The notes: generated by a model not told the origin, from the sequence alone. A DNA stretch of 64,000 nucleotides from Anastatus disparis (GCA_017163975.1 JAFFSR010000291.1:2175001-2239000); one strand, 5' to 3'. Counted from the first letter of the stretch, positions 46,248 to 58,045 are shown. Made by a program: numbers and translations.

Positions 46248-48890
46248 AACATTGTTATTTTTACAAATAAATATCATTTCTGAAATTAAACGCTTAAAAT
46301 ATGAATATTCAACATCCAAGATCTTAACATTATTTATATTTAAGTCAAACGTATGACCAGTCTCATTCCCATGTCTCACTAAAGCTGACCTATCCCTACC
46401 ATACTTGCAATCAGCTGTATGTTCTTTTATTCTAGTTGTCAAAGTTCTACTTGACTGTCCAATATAAGACTTATTACAATTAGCGCAATCAATTTTATAC
46501 ACAATACAAGATCTCTCATGATTTTTAATTCTATCTTTACCCAAGTTATTAAGCATTTTCAATTTACTGCAACATTTAAAAATTACACTCAAATTAACCT
46601 TTTTGCTACTTTTTCATTTTGTAATGTAAATTTTCAATATATGGCAATGTTATAAATTGTGTTAAATTATTATTATTATTACCATTCCTATCAATTAGAC
46701 TTTTATTACTATTACTAAGATCATTTAAATGCAATTCTGAATGAATTTTATTAACTCTAATGTGGACATGTTTATCAATAAATTTGACAGGATAATTATT
46801 GGCTTGCAGAACTATACTAATATACCTTAAATTTCGACAATGAAACGATCTATGAGACAGTTTTAAAGCCTTGTCAGTTAAATTATAAACTATTGCTCTT
46901 TTTGTGCAATAGGTGCTTGTGACAAAAAATTTAAATACATGCCTGAATGTGTAGGTTTACGATGCCAATTAGTGATTATGGAGATATTATCTGTCACAGT
47001 AAGAGACATATCTAAAAATTGAATAGAATTATTTTTAGGTCTCTCAACAGTAAATTGAATATTAACATCTAAACTATTAAAATGTTGCAGTATCAAATCT
47101 AAATCACCATTGCGCACGCATATCAATACATCATCAACATAAGTCTTCCAAAATAAGATTTCATAAGGGCAACCAACAAGACCATCATTAATCAAATCCA
47201 GTAAAACCATTTCAGCTAAAATTGGGCTAATGGGACTACCCATTGCACTACCAAATTTTTGTCTATAAATTGTACCATTAAAAATGAAATAGTTGTTTTG
47301 CATAATAAATTTAATAATATTACAAAACTGTACCAATGATAAACTAATCTTACTTCTTAAAAGATGCCAACGTCTTTCCAAAGAAGACTTAACTGCTTCA
47401 AAATAAATGTTATTAAATAAAGCTACCACATCAAAACTGGCTAAACAAAAACCTTCAGGCATCTTAAAGTCATTCACAAATTCCTTAATTTCATAACTAT
47501 TATTAACAAAAACGTGAGACTTAGGTAAATTTTCTTTTAAAAATTTTGCAAAAAGCTTAGATAAATCGTAAGTTGGAGAATTTAGTGCCGAAATAATGAG
47601 CCTAATAGGATAGTCCCGCTTGTGTACCTTTATCAAACCATAACATCTAGATAAATTACATTTATGTTTTTTAATATTAAGGATCTTCTTGTTATTGTTA
47701 TTATGAAATAAATCGCTATTATTAATTATTCTAACAATTTCATCAGTCTCTTTTTCTAATTTTTTGAGTGGATCGTAATTAATTTTCTCATACATTTTAT
47801 CGTCATTTAAACAATTTTCTACTTTTTTAATATACTCTTCCCTTTCAACAACTACAAAAGCACCACCCTTATCAGCTTTAGAAATCATAATATTTGGATT
47901 ATTTTTTAAGAAAACGGAGCTATTTAAAATCAATTGATTAATAGTATTATGAACCAAATTAAAACTATTTTTATTATTACTATGATTTTTGAGTATCGAC
48001 AAAACACCATCAATAAGTTCATTATGTTTATCTGATTCAATCTTTAAGCACTTATTTAAACCTTTAAAACATTCTAAGATTGTGTTTCTATCAATATCTT
48101 TAACAAAATTAAAATTTCTACCCAAACACATGGTTTGTTGCAAGCATCGAGGAATCTCAACTAAAGAGAGATTAACAATCCAATTGCTTTTTACATCATT
48201 TATATTTTTCAATTTTATATTTGGCTGTTCAACAATATTATTTAAATTTAAATTTAAAATCTGTTCATTATTATTATTTATAAAATCTTTATTATAATTA
48301 AACTTATAGTGTATATAATATTTTTTTAAATATATTGCATCAAATTTTTCATTTAGATTAGACTCTAGCTTTTCAACATAAAATGAACTTTTAAAATCAA
48401 AGTATTTTTCATAATACTCAAACATAGCAATACCTATTTTAAAAATAATGTTTTTTTTCCAATTTCGAGAAGAGCTTGTTTTGTATGCGAATATAATAAT
48501 TCAAATCCGATATTTCAACCCTTAATACTTTCAATTTAATATTTTCCTTAATACAACGTACAACCTTGTAATTCCTTGGATCATGAAAATAGAGACTCTC
48601 CAAATTATTAAAACGACAATCAATATGCTTGGGATACAAACTGTAATGTTTACATAAAATGAGAAACTTCAATTTCTTTCTAGAAGCCTTGATATTCTTT
48701 TGTACTGTATATAATTCTTGTAAATACATTCTTGTCGTACTACCATATTCTCTTTCGGTCAACTTGATAATTTTCATAGGATTAATATCACATCTCTTGC
48801 TAAGTAAATATCTTAAGTTCTCCATTGCTAATAAAAACTTCAAATAATTGATATATATAAAATAGACATTCTTTTCAGCCCAATGTCTTA
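46182..48890 (-). pseudogene. Penelope RT plus GIY-YIG endonuclease (P1), two frame breaks
   Basis: The N-terminal piece (48439-48890) starts about LRHWAEKNVYFIYIN; the 21 residues before it in the open frame come from the pseudo-LTR. The RT piece (46890-48425) has ISKADKGGAFVVVEREEYI, CYGLIKVHKRDYPIRLIISA, CLASFDVVALFNNI, GSAMGSPISPILAEMVLLDL and TYVDDVLICVRN with the DD pair. The C-terminal piece (46182-46592) has CIVYKIDCANCNKSYIGQSS, RIKEH and GHTFDL, the GIY-YIG nuclease. Breaks: one at 48425-48440 near an A8 run, and one at 46899-46903 where a T5 run replaces the T6 seen in the other copy. It would nick DNA and reverse-transcribe its RNA. Confidence 0.9.
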
Positions 48891-48895
48891 AGAAT

Positions 48896-49392
48896 ATTAT
48901 GTACGAATCGACTGACAGTGAAAAATTAAATAAATAATTCAATGAACGAACGGGCTATACTGTCGAAAAACTTGTTTTATTGTGTTGACAACGTTTCAGT
49001 TACATTTCAAAGTAACCCCTTTCAAGTCACTAAAATAATATAAATAACAAATATAAAATACATTTAGCAAGAGAATAAATTTACACAAATTTCAAAAAAC
49101 TTAAAATAACTCACATAAACCATTATGATCTAGTCAAAAAATTCAAGCATATTATTATACATAATAATCGTCAATTATTAAGAACATTTAGAAATGAAAC
49201 GATCATAATGACTACACTATTGCGGCAATACTAATACAATAAATCCAAACAGGCCGCCTCAAAGCAAAACATACATGTCAGATCCAAGACCAAGAATAAC
49301 AAAATCGAACCAAGATACGCAACCAGCTACAACAATCCATTAATGTATTTTTTGAAAACACCTCTAAGATTTTGGGTGTCCGACATTAAATT
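48896..49392 (-). repeat. Penelope pseudo-LTR 2 (497 bp)
   Basis: Direct copy of 45751-46247. It ends at GTCCGACATTAAATT, where the copy is cut and joins an inverted LINE fragment. Confidence 0.9.
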
Positions 49393-49955
49393 CTGTCTCT
49401 CTTCCCCTCTCTCTCTCTCTCTCTATCTCTTTGTCTTTCTCTCTCTTCATTCATGGATCGACCTATTTATCATCAATGATGAGAGTTCGTTGCTCTCATA
49501 TAGCAAATCTTCAGCTCTTTTCATTGCCAGTCATGATCTTATAACGATCACATATAGAGTGTATAAACCACCAAATTCTGCTAGAAAATTTTACTTTCGC
49601 GATCTTAAAAATATAAATAGAGTTAGCTTGAATAGTTCTATTTCTGCTCGCCTTTCTTCTTATATACAAGATAGCCATACTGATCCTAGGTCAACTGTTG
49701 ATCAAATAAACCAGGTTGTAAATAATTTGTCTTCTGTCCTTGTCTCGTCCTTTAATGAAATTGCACCGCTTAAATGTCAGAGTCTCTCTATCAAAAAGAA
49801 GCCCTGGGTTTCTTCTGAAATACGAGCAAAGATGTGTGAGCGTGATAGGGCCTATAGAAGTGCTGCTCGCTCTGGTTTTATCTTCTGCATTGCTTACTAT
49901 AGAAAGCTCAGAAGTGAGGTTTCAAACTCCCTTAACTCGGCAAAGAATGATTTTA
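49393..49955 (+). pseudogene. Inverted copy of the LINE B endonuclease fragment
   Basis: Same sequence as 52360-52917 reversed, with near identity. It starts in the (CT)n tract and encodes HSWIDLFIINDESSLLSYSK, SALFIASHDLITITYRVYK and LKCQSLSIKKKPWVSSEIRA, up to NSLNSAKNDFI, where it meets Penelope DNA at exactly the same base as the other copy. So the LINE/Penelope junction itself was duplicated in inverse orientation. Confidence 0.85.
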
Positions 49956-50541
49956 TTTAAATAATTCAATGAACGAACGGGCTATACTGTCGAAAAACTT
50001 GTTTTATTGTGTTGACAACGTTTCAGTTACATTTCAAAGTAACCCTTTTCAAGTCACTAAAATAATATAAATAACAAATATAAAATACATTTAGCAAGAG
50101 AATAAATTTACACAAATTTCAAAAAACTTAAAATAACTCACATAAACCATTATGATCTAGTCAAAAAATTCAAGCATATTATTATACATAATAATCGTCA
50201 ATTATTAAGAACATTTAGAAATGAAACGATCATAATGACTACACTATTGCGGCAATACTAATACAATAAATCCAAACAGGCCGCCTCAAAGCAAAACATA
50301 CATGTCAGATCCAAGACCAAGAATAACAAAATCGAACCAAGATACGCAACCAGCTACAACAATCCATTAATGTATTTTTTAAAAACACCTCTAAGATTTT
50401 GGGTGTCCAAGATTAAATTAACATTGTTATTTTTACAAATAAATATCATTTCTGAAATTAAACGCTTAAAATATGAATATTCAACATCCAAGATCTCAAC
50501 ATTATTTATATTTAAGTCAAACGTATGACCAGTCTCATTCT
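49956..50541 (-). mobile_element. Penelope copy P3, 3' part only
   Basis: Begins ATAATTCAATGAACGAACGG and runs through the pseudo-LTR sequence into GIY-YIG codons, ending at CAGTCTCATTC. Differs from P1 by a few bases (for example GTCCAAGATT for GTCCGACATT), so it accumulated its own changes. Confidence 0.85.
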
Positions 50542-50548
50542 GAAATGA

Positions 50549-51955
50549 CTAAATTCTCCAACTTACGATTTATCTAAGCTTTTTGCAAAATTTTTAAAAG
50601 AAAATTTACCTAAGACTCACGTTTTTGTTAATAATAGTTATGAAATTAAGGAATTTGAGAATGACTTTAAGATGCCTGAAGGTTTTTGTTTGGCCAGTTT
50701 TGATGTGGTAGCTTTATTTAATAACATTTATTTTGAAGCAGTTAAGTCTTCTTTGGAAAGACGTTGGCATCTTTTAAGAAGTAAGATTAGTTTATCATTG
50801 GTACAGTTTTGTAATATTATTAAATTTATTATGCAAAACAACTATTTCATTTTTAATGGTACAATTTATAGACAAAAATTTGGTAGTGCAATGGGTAGTC
50901 CCATTAGCCCAATTTTAGCTGAAATGGTTTTACTGGATTTGATTAATGATGGTCTTGTTGGTTGCCCTTATGAAATCTTATTTTGGAAGACTTATGTTGA
51001 TGATGTATTGATATGCGTGCGCAATGGTGATTTAGATTTGATACTGCAACATTTTAATAGTTTAGATGTTAATATTCAATTTACTGTTGAGAGACCTAAA
51101 AATAATTCTATTCAATTTTTAGATATGTCTCTTACTGTGACAGATAATATCTCCATAATCACTAATTGGCATCGTAAACCTACACATTCAGGCATGTATT
51201 TAAATTTTTTGTCACAAGCACCTATTGCACAAAAAAGAGCAATAGTTTATAATTTAACTGACAAGGCTTTAAAACTGTCTCATAGATCGTTTCATTGTCG
51301 AAATTTAAGGTATATTAGTATAGTTCTGCAAGCCAATAATTATCCTGTCAAATTTATTGATAAACATGTCCACATTAGAGTTAATAAAATTCATTCAGAA
51401 TTGCATTTAAATGATCTTAGTAATAGTAATAAAAGTCTAATTGATAGGAATGGTAATAATAATAATAATTTAACACAATTTATAACATTGCCATATATTG
51501 AAAATTTACATTACAAAATGAAAAAAGTAGCAAAAAAGGTTAATTTGAGTGTAATTTTTAAATGTTGCAGTAAATTGAAAATGCTTAATAACTTGGGTAA
51601 AGATAGAATTAAAAATCATGAGAGATCTTGTATTGTGTATAAAATTGATTGCGCTAATTGTAATAAGTCTTATATTGGACAGTCAAGTAGAACTTTGACA
51701 ACTAGAATAAAAGAACATACAGCTGATTGCAAGTATGGTAGGGATAGGTCAGCTTTAGTGAGACATGGGAATGAGACTGGTCATACGTTTGACTTAAATA
51801 TAAATAATGTTAAGATCTTGGATGTTGAATATTCATATTTTAAGCGTTTAATTTCAGAAATGATATTTATTTGTAAAAATAACAATGTTAATTTAATGTC
51901 GGACACCCAAAATCTTAGAGGTGTTTTCAAAAAATACATTAATGGATTGTTGTAG
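50549..51955 (+). pseudogene. Penelope RT/GIY-YIG frame of P4, intact but truncated
   Basis: One open frame of 469 codons without a start of its own; the first Met inside is at 50672. RT boxes: CLASFDVVALFNNI, GSAMGSPISPILAEMVLLDL, TYVDDVLICVRN and QFLDMSLTVTDN. After a linker rich in Asn (NNNN) comes the GIY-YIG domain: CIVYKIDCANCNKSYIGQSS, TLTTRIKEHTADC, GHTFDL and ISEMIFI. The RT fingers and N-terminal domain are missing. Unlike P1 it has no frameshift at the A6 run (51233-51238), which shows what P1 lost. Confidence 0.88.
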
Positions 51956-52351
51956 CTGGTTGCGTATCTTGGTTCGATTTTGTTATTCTTGGTCTTGGAT
52001 CTGACATGTATGTTTTGCTTTGAGGCGGCCTGTTTGGATTTATTGTATTAGTATTGCCGCAATAGTGTAGTCATTATGATCGTTTCATTTCTAAATGTTC
52101 TTAATAATTGACGATTATTATGTATAATAATATGCTTGAATTTTTTGACTAGATCATAATGGTTTATGTGAGTTATTTTAAGTTTTTTGAAATTTGTGTA
52201 AATTTATTCTCTTGCTAAATGTATTTTATATTTGTTATTTATATTATTTTAGTGACTTGAAAAGGGTTACTTTGAAATGTAACTGAAACGTTGTCAACAC
52301 AATAAAACAAGTTTTTCGACAGTATAGCCCGTTCGTTCATTGAATTATTTA
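50549..52351 (+). mobile_element. Penelope copy P4, 5'-truncated, plus strand
   Basis: Joins P3 head to head through about 7 extra bases (TGAAATGA). It starts within the RT (LNSPTYDLSKLF) and runs to the 3' end (ATTGAATTATTT) at the target duplication. Confidence 0.88.
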
Positions 52352-52363
52352 AATAAAATCATT
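52352..52363. other. Target-site duplication AATAAAATCATT, right
   Basis: Partner of 45739-45750; the LINE B endonuclease/linker frame resumes immediately beyond. Confidence 0.85.
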
Positions 52364-52860
52364 CTTTGCCGAGTTAAGGGAGTTTGAAACCTCACTTCTG
52401 AGCTTCCTATAGTAAGCAATGCAGAGGATAAAACCAGAGCGAGCAGCACTTCTATAGGCCCTATCACGCTCACACACCTTTGCTCGTATTTCAGAAGAAA
52501 CCCAGGGCTTCTTTTTGATAGAGAGACTCTGACATTTAAGCGGTGCAATTTCATTAAAGGACGAGACAAGGACAGAAGACAAATTATTTACAACCTGGTT
52601 TATTTGATCAACAGTTGACCTAGGATCAGTATGGCTATCTTGTATATAAGAAGAAAGGCGAGCAGAAATAGAACTATTTAAGCTAACTCTATTTATATTT
52701 TTAAGATCGCGAAAGTAAAATTTTCTAGCAGAATTTGGTGGTTTATACACTCTATATGTGATCGTTATAAGATCATGACTGGCAATGAAAAGAGCTGAAG
52801 ATTTGCTATATGAGAGCAACGAACTCTCATCATTGATGATAAATAGGTCGATCCATGAAT
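52364..52860 (-). pseudogene. LINE B, 5' part: endonuclease end and linker
   Basis: Minus-strand frame with HSWIDLFIINDE, SHDLITITYRVYK, KKKPWVSSEIRAK and ERDRAYRSAARSGF, ending NSLNSAKNDFI at the insertion. The protein text starts directly in the (CT)n tract, so ORF1 and most of the endonuclease are missing: the LINE is 5'-truncated at the microsatellite. The frame before HSW is a translation of CT repeats. Confidence 0.85.
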
Positions 52861-53201
52861 GAAGAGAGAGAAAGACAAAGAGATAGAGAGAGAGAGAGAG
52901 AGAGGAAGAGAGACAGAGAAAGAAAGAGAGACAGAGAGAGAGAGCATAGTAGGCGAAATATAAGGGAGGTAAATGAGAAAACAAATCATCCGGTTTTTCT
53001 TAATTTGATAATTTGCTCATACAAACCGAATATTGGCCCAATAATTATAATACTTGACACATATGGGACCTTTCTGCAGATATCCTCTATCAGATAAAAA
53101 AATTTTCTTGAATCGGTTTAGAAATGACGGACTTATGAGATAACAGACATTAAAAAAAAAAAAATTATTCGAATTGAGAACCTTTTTCTTATTGAAGTCG
53201 G
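52861..53201 (-). mobile_element. XB 5' end with (GA)n tract
   Basis: GA tract (about 52855-52945), then AGTAGGCGAAATATAAGGGAGG, GGTTTTTCTTAATTTGATAA, CCTTTCTGCAGATATCCTCT, CGAATTGAGAACC and GAAGTCGG. Matches 29416-29751 reversed. Confidence 0.8.
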
Positions 53202-53729
53202 ATACAAACGGTGCCAAACTTTGAAAATCGATTTTATTTGATAGCAACGAAGTTTGTTTTTTTCGGTTTAAAATGTAAAATCTCCTGACTATAGTAAAAT
53301 TTTCATTTTTATTCAAATTTATTACTAATTTTTTGCGAAAAAATATGTCTTAGATGGCACTTACGGTTTTATCGTCAAAAATTGGCAATGAATTTGGATA
53401 ACAGATAAAAATTGAAATTCTATTATAGTCAATACATTCTAAATTATAAACCGAACAAAACAAACTTTGTTGCTGTAGAATAAAATAATTTTTCAAACTT
53501 TGGTACCATTTTATATGATCGTGTTAGATTTACATTGAAGTTATAAACTTTAACATGCTATAACTTTTTATTAATTAATTATATTTAAATGAAACAATAT
53601 GTGAAATAATTATTTTGATATTATCTAATTAGTAATTGAGCTAGAAATTAAATATACATTTTTACTGATAAATATAAATGATAATAGAAAAAACTAACTT
53701 TTGAAACGGACTGTATAGCCAAAACAACC
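53202..53729. other. AT-rich spacer, nothing recognised
   Basis: No gene; the frame 53017-53316 straddles the X end and is not supported. Confidence 0.5.
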
Positions 53730-54123
53730 TTGAGAGGAGGTCACGTATCTCTGTCTTTTTCTAATCAAAGAATCAATTTTTTGCGAAAACATAACTTCGG
53801 CTAAAAAAAGAGAAAAAACCGCATCTTGTATAAAGAAAAAGAAAAAAAAATTTTTTTGATAAGAAAGAATTAATTTTATTGCTTCTTTTTCACGAGAACC
53901 TTGAGAAATCGAATTCTTTACCCTAACCTTTATGTTTTAAGTTTTTCAAAGTTGTCTTGTAAACGAAGCGATAAAATCGATTTTTCCTCATCAATGAAAA
54001 TATTCCTTTTTTTTATACAAGATGCGGCTTTCTCTTTATTTCTTGCTAAAATTATTAGTTTTTATAAAAAAAAATCAATTCTTTGATTAGAAAAGGACAG
54101 GTATACTCGACCTCCTCCTAAGT
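53730..54123. mobile_element. TTAA-type MITE, family Y, copy Y2
   Basis: 394 bp; termini TTGAGAGGAGGTCACGTATC and CGACCTCCTCCTAA, so the edge tetramers have decayed from TTAA. The internal stem (GCATCTTGTATA / TATACAAGATGCGG; AAGAAAGAATTAATTTTATT) matches Y1 and Y3. Frame 53901-54086 lies in the stem and is not a gene. Confidence 0.85.
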
Positions 54124-54988
54124 GGATAATTTAATATTTCATCACTAAAAATTTTAAGCAAAGTTTCATTGATACATAACTTTATCGTTTCTTGAGACAA
54201 AAGTAGTGTTTTCTCAGCATAAATATGTATATCGTTGTCATAAAGTTAAGCTAGAAAAATTTATTCATGCATAAAAATTAGCAATTGAAAAAAAAATTTT
54301 AACCCTGCTCTTAACGGGATGTCGGAGCTACTGAAATCGATATTTATTTTTTTTATATTATTGACATCTTTTTAAATTCATAATTTAAACAAATATAATG
54401 ACTTGTCCGCATCAAAGCTATATTAATACAATCATTTTAGTTGAGATAAAAATTCCTTTGGTTTATTTCTGGTCCTTTCTGTCATTTTTCTATGAACTTA
54501 GATTGAAATTTAGATATCAAAGTCGACAATCCTAACCTTAAAATACTATACATTGAAAATTTTTATATAACTTTTTAAGTATAAGATTTTGGTGGATTTC
54601 TTTAGTTGTTAGCTCTCAAGTTAAATACTACTAGTTATTTTATTGATGTGAAAAAATCCGATTAAATGCACCATTCACTCAAAAACTTGGATCAGAAATA
54701 ATGTCAGAAGGCGGAGATTCATTATGCCCTTAATGTATTTAATTACACTAATATTCTAAATACGTATTCAAATACTAAAACATCATCATATTCGATAAAT
54801 TTAGTGGAGCTATAAGACCAAATGCATCTTGCCCGGGGTCAGTAGTTTTTATTTTGGCCACTTTATTTAATTTGCATTGTATTTCATGGCATCACTTTCC
54901 ACTTAAGAATCAGCTTTCGACTAACTTTACTGATCGAAAATAACTGAAAAAGATATTTTGTTTTCATTTATTTTTTCCGGCTTATTCT
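54124..54988. other. AT-rich spacer, nothing recognised
   Basis: No supported gene or shared repeat. Confidence 0.5.
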
Positions 54989-55818
54989 TGGAACCCATAT
55001 GGAAAAAATTTTTGGATATAATTGTAAATAACTGTTAATAACTGTAAATAAATGTAAATAACTGTAAATAATTGTAGAAAAGTGTTAAAAAATGTGGGAA
55101 TTGAGACATAAATAATAGTTATTTACAATTATTTAGAATTATTTACTGTTATTTACACTTATTTACAGTTATTAACTTTTATTTACACTTATTAACTGTT
55201 ATTTACACTTATTTGCAGTTATTTATATTTATTTACAATTATTTACATTTATTCACTTTTTTCACAATTAATTACAATTATTTACGATTATTTATAGTTT
55301 TTTACAATTATTTGCAGTTATTTACATTTTCGAAAATTATCACGAATTCATTCAATAATTTTATATATAGGCGAAAATTTTTTAAAATGTGAATAACTGT
55401 AAATAATTGTAAAAAACTATGGAAAATTGTAAATAGTTGTAAATAATTATAAATAACTGTAATTAACTGTAAAAAACTGTAAATAACTGTAAATAACTAT
55501 AAATAATTGTAAATAATTATTAATAACATTAAATTATTCACTAATTGAAAAATTTTTGAAAATGTAAATAACTGTAAATAATTATGAATAATCGTAAATA
55601 ATTATAAAAAACTGTAAATAATTGTAAATAACTGTAAATAACAGTTAATAACAGTTAATAACTGTAAATAACTGTAAATAATAGTAATTAATAATAAATA
55701 ATAGTAAATAACTGTAAATAACTATTATTTATGTCTCAATTCCTACATTTTTTAACAGTTATTTACAATTATTTACTATTATTTACAGTTTTTCACATAA
55801 ATTATTTCCATATGGGAA
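54989..55818. repeat. Strand-switching 10-bp minisatellite within inverted ends
   Basis: Unit TGTAAATAAC/TGTAAATAAT. It runs forward at about 55020-55090, reversed (GTTATTTACA) at 55120-55330, forward at 55390-55730 and reversed at 55735-55800. The outer edges are CCCATATGGAAA (54991) and TTTCCATATGGG (about 55805-55816). Also mirrored are GGGAATTGAGACATAAATAA (about 55096) and TTATTTATGTCTCAATTCC. So an inverted element contains internally inverted arrays. Confidence 0.85.
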
Positions 55819-56171
55819 TTGGTACAAATTTACACGCTTCCGCTTCTCATTTGTTGAAATGAATAGATATTTACAAGTAAACACAATTCTGATATATATT
55901 TTTATCAAAAATAAACGAAATTACTTCTTTAGCTACTTTCGATTAGACTTAAATTGCGTGCAAATATAATTCTTATTATGAAAAATATGTGCATAGTCTT
56001 TATGAATATGATTATATATCATGGTTTGAAATTATATTCGAGCACGATTTTAACATTTTTTAGATTACGTTGGATTCACGACTGAATTAGGAAAGCAGGT
56101 AATAAGATTGCGATAATACTCTAAAATAAAAGTAATATCAATAATTCTTGAGTTATAAAAACCTATATTAC
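55819..56171. other. AT-rich spacer, nothing recognised
   Basis: No gene or shared repeat. Confidence 0.5.
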
Positions 56172-56559
56172 TTAAGAGCAGGTCGACTTTTTCTGTCCTT
56201 TTCTAATCAACAAATTGATTTTTTCACGAAAACTAATAATTTTAGCGAAAAATAAAGAGAAAGCCCCATTGCGTATTAAAAAAAGCTATATTTTTTTTAA
56301 TAAGAAAGAATTAATTTTCTCGCTTCGTTTTCAAGAAAACCTTGAAAAACTTAAAACATAGAGGTTAGGTTGGACAATTTAGTTTTTCAAAGTTTTCTTG
56401 AGAACGAAACAATAAAATAAATTCTTTTTCATCAAAGAAAATATAGCTTTTTTTAATACGCGATGGGGCTTTCTCTTCATTTTTCGATAAAGTTATTAGT
56501 TTTTGCAAAAACTTAATTCTTTGATTAGAAAAGGATGGAGATACGTGACCTCCTCTTAA
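56172..56559. mobile_element. TTAA-flanked MITE, family Y, copy Y3
   Basis: 388 bp, TTAAGAGCAGGTCGACTTTT at the left and GATACGTGACCTCCTCTTAA at the right, TTAA at both edges. Stem blocks and the ACATAGAGGTTAGGTTGGAC loop match Y1 (ATCATAGAGGTTAGGGTGGA), so Y1 and Y3 are the closest pair. Confidence 0.88.
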
Positions 56560-57693
56560 ATCGGTATGATGCTATTGTAAATGATATGTAAAAATAATCT
56601 ATCAGGAGGGTGAAAAGAAAAATATTAAGTACTAAGTCATTGTCAGTTAATTGAAGGTAGTTTGTCATAATGTTTCAAGACATGAATAAAGCTGCAACTG
56701 TTTTCACGGCGATATGGAAATTGTGTAGCAATTGGTGAGACGTGTTATGCCGTAAATATAAGCCAGATGCAGCGTGCGTCATACAACGACACTACCTATT
56801 GATTAAAAGAACAGTCATTAATCAGTGAACTGACCCCGAGTCTAGTATACATAATTTTGTCTGTAATATGAAATAAGTTACTCAATTTCTGAATGCACAA
56901 ATTCTGTACAAACCTTTGTATAAGAACAGCATCGCTCCAGACCTTGCTAAAAAGTGATGGCTTTCTCGAGTGTAACAGGCGATATGCATAATTGTAGTGT
57001 CTAGTATCTTAACTATTATTTGTAAATATTGTCCAAATCTTCGTAAAAAATTTGTTAGTTTTTATTATAATTTCATCGTCAAATATAATTATGCTCAAAT
57101 ATAGTTTAAAACCATAATCCGTAATAGCAAGCTTTGGATTACGATTGTTTTGTAGATGTAGAGGGTCTAATAAACTTTATTAAAATTCATTTAATTGTGA
57201 TATTAGAATATATATAAATTCATTAAATTATAGATTAAATTTTAGGTTTGATGTTGTTGACATTGATTACAGCTATAAGTGTAGGGGGAAATAAAAATTT
57301 TTTTCCACATAAGATCTCATGTCATTTTTTTCAGTAGGGGGGTATGAAAAAGCTTTATTTATGAAACAACAAGTTTACAGCCCAAGCCGAAGGCGAGGGT
57401 CGTAAAAAGTTTTGTAAAAAAGCATATTCATATCAGTTGCAGACCGTATTTTTTGCCGTGAAAGCCAAAAAAGAGCAGCGAAGTTGCGATTTTGAGATAA
57501 GAATGTAAAAAAAATAATTATTATACCTACTTCTTTTTCTTGATGAAGTATCATTTTTCTCAAAGAATAACACTATTTAAATACTACCATTTATTTTTCG
57601 ATTAATTTAATATATTATACCATACTGATTAATCAATAAAAACAGTAAGTCAATCATGTTTTTATAATTTGATAATTGATTAATTAATTCCTA
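56560..57693. other. Spacer, no gene supported
   Basis: A 62-codon minus-strand frame at 57375-57563 (NFAALFWLSRQKIRSA near its middle, GC-richer than its flanks) may be a small piece of a dispersed element, but I cannot name it. Confidence 0.45.
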
Positions 57694-57808
57694 ATGGAAA
57701 AAATTTTTTAACAAGAAACAAAACCAACATTGAAAAAATGCACTAAACAGTTACAAATAATTTATGATCTTCAATAATTATACGCATACTATGCATCTAA
57801 CTTAACAC

Positions 57809-58010
57809 TGTAACGGTTATTTATTACACGTTACAGTAGACATTAAAATTTTATTCAATTTAACTTTAGCTAAGTCTATGGATTTTACTAAAATACGAAG
57901 TTGCTAAAAATTATATTAAATACGTTAAACTAAGCAGCAGACTCTGATAAAGCTAGCTAGTATATTAGATTGGTGTGCAACGAGGTATTTCTCTAACAGC
58001 TTGTCGCTGC

Positions 58011-58045
<35 letters not shown>

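Larger units (their letters stand above)
45751..48895 (-). mobile_element. Penelope-like element, copy P1 (nearly full length)
   Basis: Minus-strand element: N-terminal frame from about 48890, RT and GIY-YIG frame to 46182, then a 3' untranslated part to 45751. Its terminal 497 bp recur upstream at 48896-49392 in the same orientation, the tandem pseudo-LTR arrangement known for Penelope elements. Confidence 0.9.
35415..53201 (-). mobile_element. Foldback-type repeat X, copy XB, with nested insertions
   Basis: Reading left to right: half of the palindromic module (35443-35696), an LTR retrotransposon (35697-43018), the other half (43019-43200), AGTGAATCTCCTTACTAAAAG to the (GA)n tract (43290-43552), LINE B (43553-45750), a Penelope insertion (45751-52351), the LINE B 5' part (52352-52860), (GA)n, and the X 5' end inverted to GAAGTCGG at 53194-53201. 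The halves of the palindrome and the two LINE parts rejoin in correct order when the insertions are removed. X's own sequence is about 1.1 kb of this span. Confidence 0.75.

Noticed and set aside
52765..53097. Frames on both strands across the X 5' end
   Set aside because: Mostly microsatellite translation; the only real coding text there is LINE B endonuclease on the minus strand.
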